Both the position numbers and the translations under genes were made by a program. The notes beneath the pieces are model-generated. The model did no database searches. It saw only the letters and a list, made by a program, of their open reading frames with translations, and had not been told where the DNA came from. Source: Alphaproteobacteria bacterium (lineage in GTDB: Bacteria > Pseudomonadota > Alphaproteobacteria > Micropepsales > Micropepsaceae). Taken from it: a DNA stretch of 7,546 nucleotides. The stretch spans positions 1 through 7,546 of the forward strand of contig CANGRN010000054.1 in assembly GCA_947455695.1 (NCBI GenBank). Reading direction: 5' to 3'. Shown in pieces: positions 5,977 through 7,546 of the stretch (within the stretch, counting starts at the first letter, position 1; each line of letters starts with the position of its first letter).

Positions 5977-5991
5977 TTGTCCACATGAATC
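5977..5991. promoter_or_regulatory. DnaA-box-like nonamer adjacent to a GANTC methylation site
   Basis: TTGTCCACA (5977-5985) differs from the DnaA box TTATCCACA at one position. Two positions on, GAATC (5987-5991) is a GANTC site, the CcrM target. The pair lies about 109-123 bp upstream of the gcrA start. In Caulobacter, DnaA directly activates gcrA, and GcrA/CcrM act through methylated GANTC, so both elements fit known biology. GAATC is the only GANTC I found in the intergenic DNA of this window; the others I found lie in coding sequence. Confidence 0.45.
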
Positions 5992-6040
5992 CGGGGGTAC
6001 CGACAGGGCCGCATACCGCCCATGCCGGCTGGTGGCGGGG

Positions 6041-6069
6041 TTGTAGGACCGTCACGGAAAGCAGATAAA
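6041..6069 (+). promoter_or_regulatory. Candidate sigma-70 promoter for argD-argF
   Basis: TTGTAG (6041-6046) and GATAAA (6064-6069) are separated by exactly 17 bp, matching the -35/-10 consensus at 3 of 6 and 4 of 6 positions. Transcription from about 6076 would give a leader of about 120 nt containing both hairpins at 6115-6176. The match is modest, and the A/T-rich stretch 6085-6107 could instead hold the true promoter. Confidence 0.3.
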
Positions 6070-6114
6070 CGGGGCTTCCCAGCCTTGCTTTGTATTTTTA
6101 TTTCAATCCGTACC

Positions 6115-6176
6115 GGGGCGTTAGGCGAAAGCCGGACCACCCCAACAAAGGCGTCAGGCGTGAGCCGGACCGCCTT
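6115..6176. repeat. Two tandem copies of a 29-nt hairpin, 33-bp period, before argD
   Basis: Copy 1 is 6115-6143 and copy 2 is 6148-6176; 21 of 29 positions are identical. Each folds into an outer stem of 4-6 pairs (GGGG with CCCC in copy 1, AAGGCG with CGCCTT in copy 2), an inner stem with a shared A-G mismatch, a GGC/GCC stem and a four-base loop (GAAA in copy 1, GTGA in copy 2). Both loops fit GNRA. The eight differences all keep or improve pairing: two G-C pairs become A-T, a T-G wobble becomes C-G, one internal-loop A becomes a paired G, and two changes stay within the GNRA loop. Copy 2 ends 6 bases before the argD Shine-Dalgarno sequence. It may be a structured leader RNA on the plus strand or a REP-like palindromic element; there is no U-run after either, so a terminator is unlikely. 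Confidence 0.7.
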
Positions 6177-6184
6177 CCAACCAG

Positions 6185-6189
6185 AGGAG
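6185..6189 (+). promoter_or_regulatory. Ribosome binding site fixing the GTG start of argD
   Basis: AGGAG, within AGAGGAG from 6183, lies 7 bases before GTG at 6197. This supports the non-ATG start, since the conserved ArgD N-terminus begins only a few residues later and no ATG occurs in frame between the site and the homologous region. Confidence 0.7.
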
Positions 6190-6196
6190 TTATCCC

Positions 6197-7402
6197 GTGT
6201 TCCCGGCTTTGCTTCCCACCTATAACCGGACGGATGTCGCATTCGTCCGTGGCGAGGGTTCCTACCTTTTCGCCGAGGATGGCAAGCGATACCTGGATTT
6301 CGGGGCGGGCATCGCCGTCAACGCCTTTGGCCATGCCAATGCGCGGCTGGTTTCGGCCCTGACCAAACAGGCCCAGACCTTGTGGCACACCTCCAACCTA
6401 TACCGGGTGCCGGGCCAGGAAAGCCTGTCCAGGAAGCTGGTCGCCAATACCTTTGCCGACACGGTGTTCTTCACCAATTCGGGCACCGAAGCGATCGAAC
6501 TCGCCATCAAGATGGCGCGGCGCTACCACTTTGCCGGCGGCCATCCCGAGCGCTTCCATATCGTCAGCTTCGAGGGCGCCTTTCACGGCCGCACCTATGC
6601 CGCCATCAATGCCGGCGGCAATGAGAAGTACCTTGAAGGCTTTGGTCCCAAGATGGCCGGTTTCGACCAGGTTGCCTTGAAGGGTGATCTTGGCGGCGAC
6701 ATCGCGGCGGTGAAGAAGGTGGTCGGCCCGCAAACCGCCGCCATCATCATCGAGCCCTTGCAGGGCGAAGGCGGCGTCAAGCAGATTGCGCCGGATTTCC
6801 TCAAGGCCCTGCGCAAGCTTTGCGACGACAATGGCATTCTCTTGATCTTCGACGAGATCCAGACGGGCCTTGGCCGCACCGGCAAGTTCTTCGCCTATGA
6901 CTGGCTGGGCATCACGCCCGACATCATGACCGTGGCCAAGGCGCTGGGCGGTGGTTTCCCCGTCGGCGCGGTGCTGGCCACCGCCGAGGCGGCCAAGGGG
7001 ATGACCGTGGGCACCCACGGCACCACCTATGGCGGCAATCCGCTGGCCATGGCGGTGGGCAATGAAGCCATCGACATGATCCTGGAGCCCGGCTTCCTGG
7101 ACCATGTGGGCAAGATCGCGGGCTACCTGCACCAGCAACTGGGTGCGCTGACGGCGGCCCATCCGGGCGTATTTGAAAGCGTGCGCGGCCAGGGGTTGAT
7201 GATCGGCCTGAAGATGAAGACCGACGCAGCCGCCTTCATCGCCGCGGCCCGCGCCAACGGGCTGGTGGTCCTGCCGGCGGGCGACAATGTCGTGCGCCTG
7301 CTGCCGCCCTTGACCCTGACCGAGGAAGAAGCCCGCGAAGGACTGGATTTGTTGAACAAGACCGCTTCGCAGATCGAAGCGCAGAAAGCAGCCGCCCAAT
7401 GA
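6197..7402 (+). CDS. argD: Acetylornithine aminotransferase ArgD (also possible succinyldiaminopimelate aminotransferase)
   Basis: A pyridoxal-phosphate enzyme that interconverts N-acetylglutamate semialdehyde and N2-acetylornithine with glutamate in arginine synthesis; many ArgD proteins also serve the succinyl-DAP step of lysine synthesis. The 401 residues match the usual ~400. Seen are the phosphate-cup segment NSGTEA (94-99), FHGRT (129-133) for cofactor stacking, FDEIQTGLGRTG (218-229) with Asp219 expected to contact the pyridine nitrogen, the Schiff-base Lys248 in TVAKALGGGFPVGA, and GTHGTTYGGNPLA (272-284). The first residues LPTYNRTDVAFVRGEG are characteristic of alphaproteobacterial ArgD, separating it from GABA or ornithine-delta aminotransferases. 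The GTG start is supported by AGGAG 7 bases upstream. The stop overlaps argF by 4 bp (ATGA). The leader contains two hairpins that might control it. Confidence 0.95.
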   Translation: MFPALLPTYNRTDVAFVRGEGSYLFAEDGKRYLDFGAGIAVNAFGHANARLVSALTKQAQTLWHTSNLYRVPGQESLSRKLVANTFADTVFFTNSGTEAIELAIKMARRYHFAGGHPERFHIVSFEGAFHGRTYAAINAGGNEKYLEGFGPKMAGFDQVALKGDLGGDIAAVKKVVGPQTAAIIIEPLQGEGGVKQIAPDFLKALRKLCDDNGILLIFDEIQTGLGRTGKFFAYDWLGITPDIMTVAKALGGGFPVGAVLATAEAAKGMTVGTHGTTYGGNPLAMAVGNEAIDMILEPGFLDHVGKIAGYLHQQLGALTAAHPGVFESVRGQGLMIGLKMKTDAAAFIAAARANGLVVLPAGDNVVRLLPPLTLTEEEAREGLDLLNKTASQIEAQKAAAQ

Positions 7403-7546
7403 ACGCGCCCCTGAAAACCAAGCCCAAGCACTTTCTGGATCTGTCCGATCACGACAGCGCCACCCTGAAGGCCATCATCGCCGACGCCAAGACGCGCAAG
7501 CAGGCGCGTACCGGCCTGTCCAAGGGCGCGCTCGATGCCGACCGCC
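7399..7546 (+). CDS. argF: Ornithine carbamoyltransferase ArgF, 3' end cut off by window
   Basis: Forms citrulline from ornithine and carbamoyl phosphate, the step after ornithine is made in arginine synthesis. Only the first 49 residues are visible: PKHFLDLSDHDSATLKAII followed by an Ala/Lys-rich helix and KGALDADR, the standard N-terminal opening of anabolic ornithine carbamoyltransferases. The carbamoyl-phosphate motif STRTR lies beyond the window, so the catalytic site cannot be checked. The ATG overlaps the argD stop (ATGA), and argD-argF adjacency is common in Alphaproteobacteria, which supports the call; an aspartate carbamoyltransferase would not be expected here. Confidence 0.9.
   Translation, partial: MNAPLKTKPKHFLDLSDHDSATLKAIIADAKTRKQARTGLSKGALDADR

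Larger units (their letters stand above)
5869..6196. other. Divergent gcrA/argD intergenic region (328 bp)
   Basis: No credible gene lies in this stretch; short open frames here lack family resemblance or run into argD. From the gcrA side it holds the gcrA ribosome binding site (5877-5881, minus), an 11-bp palindrome (5922-5932), a lone TTAA inside GTTAAC (5939-5944), a DnaA-box-like nonamer plus GANTC site (5977-5991), a candidate argD promoter (6041-6069), an A/T-rich stretch unusual for this DNA (6085-6107), two tandem hairpins (6115-6176) and the argD ribosome binding site. Confidence 0.8.

Noticed and set aside
6115..6176. The tandem hairpins as the guanidine-II (mini-ykkC) riboswitch or as an intrinsic terminator.
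   Set aside because: The loops are GAAA and GTGA rather than ACGR, and no U-run follows either hairpin.
5940..6242. Minus-strand 100-codon frame whose translation repeats VRLTPDAFVG / VRLSPNAPV.
   Set aside because: The peptide repeat is just the translated 33-bp hairpin repeat; the frame starts inside argD on the opposite strand and has no family resemblance.

Overview
The window is a GC-rich, gene-dense piece of what looks like an alphaproteobacterial chromosome. The clearest marker is gcrA, a cell-cycle regulator essentially restricted to Alphaproteobacteria. It sits divergent from argD-argF and close to phoU-phoB, an arrangement familiar from that class. I cannot resolve the order or genus from the sequence. 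Coding covers nearly everything, start/stop overlaps are frequent, and I see no insertion sequence, CRISPR array, tRNA or rRNA.

Layout. Positions 1-1544 (+) hold the C-terminal two thirds of an AMP-dependent acyl-CoA synthetase overlapping arfB, a ribosome-rescue peptidyl-tRNA hydrolase. Positions 1541-1906 (-) hold a stand-alone receiver-domain response regulator, convergent with arfB and divergent from the next block. Positions 2111-4872 (+) form a phosphate-signalling block: phoR (sensor kinase), phoU and phoB (response regulator). The pstSCAB transporter genes that often lie between phoR and phoU are absent; only 63 bp separate the two genes, and this gap carries a PHO-box-like sequence at its edge and a 14-bp palindrome. 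Positions 4869-5868 (-) hold gcrA followed by a cysteine-type glutathione peroxidase, which is convergent with phoB. Positions 5869-6196 are a 328-bp divergent intergenic region. Positions 6197-7546 (+) hold argD and the start of argF, two steps of arginine synthesis.

How the genes work together. PhoR phosphorylates PhoB when phosphate is scarce and PhoU restrains PhoR; phoU and phoB overlap by 4 bp and are probably translationally coupled. argD and argF overlap in the same way. gcrA links the region to cell-cycle control: its upstream DNA has a near-consensus DnaA box two bases from a GANTC (CcrM methylation) site, inputs that make sense for a GcrA-CcrM circuit.

The most interesting unexplained structure lies just upstream of argD at 6115-6176. 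It is two copies, 33 bp apart, of a 29-nt hairpin. All eight differences between the copies preserve or improve the fold, including two full G-C to A-T compensatory pair changes, and both loops keep the GNRA form. It could be a tandem regulatory RNA in the argD leader or a REP-like dispersed element; I do not recognise it as a named family. Nothing else in the window amounts to an obviously new multi-gene system.
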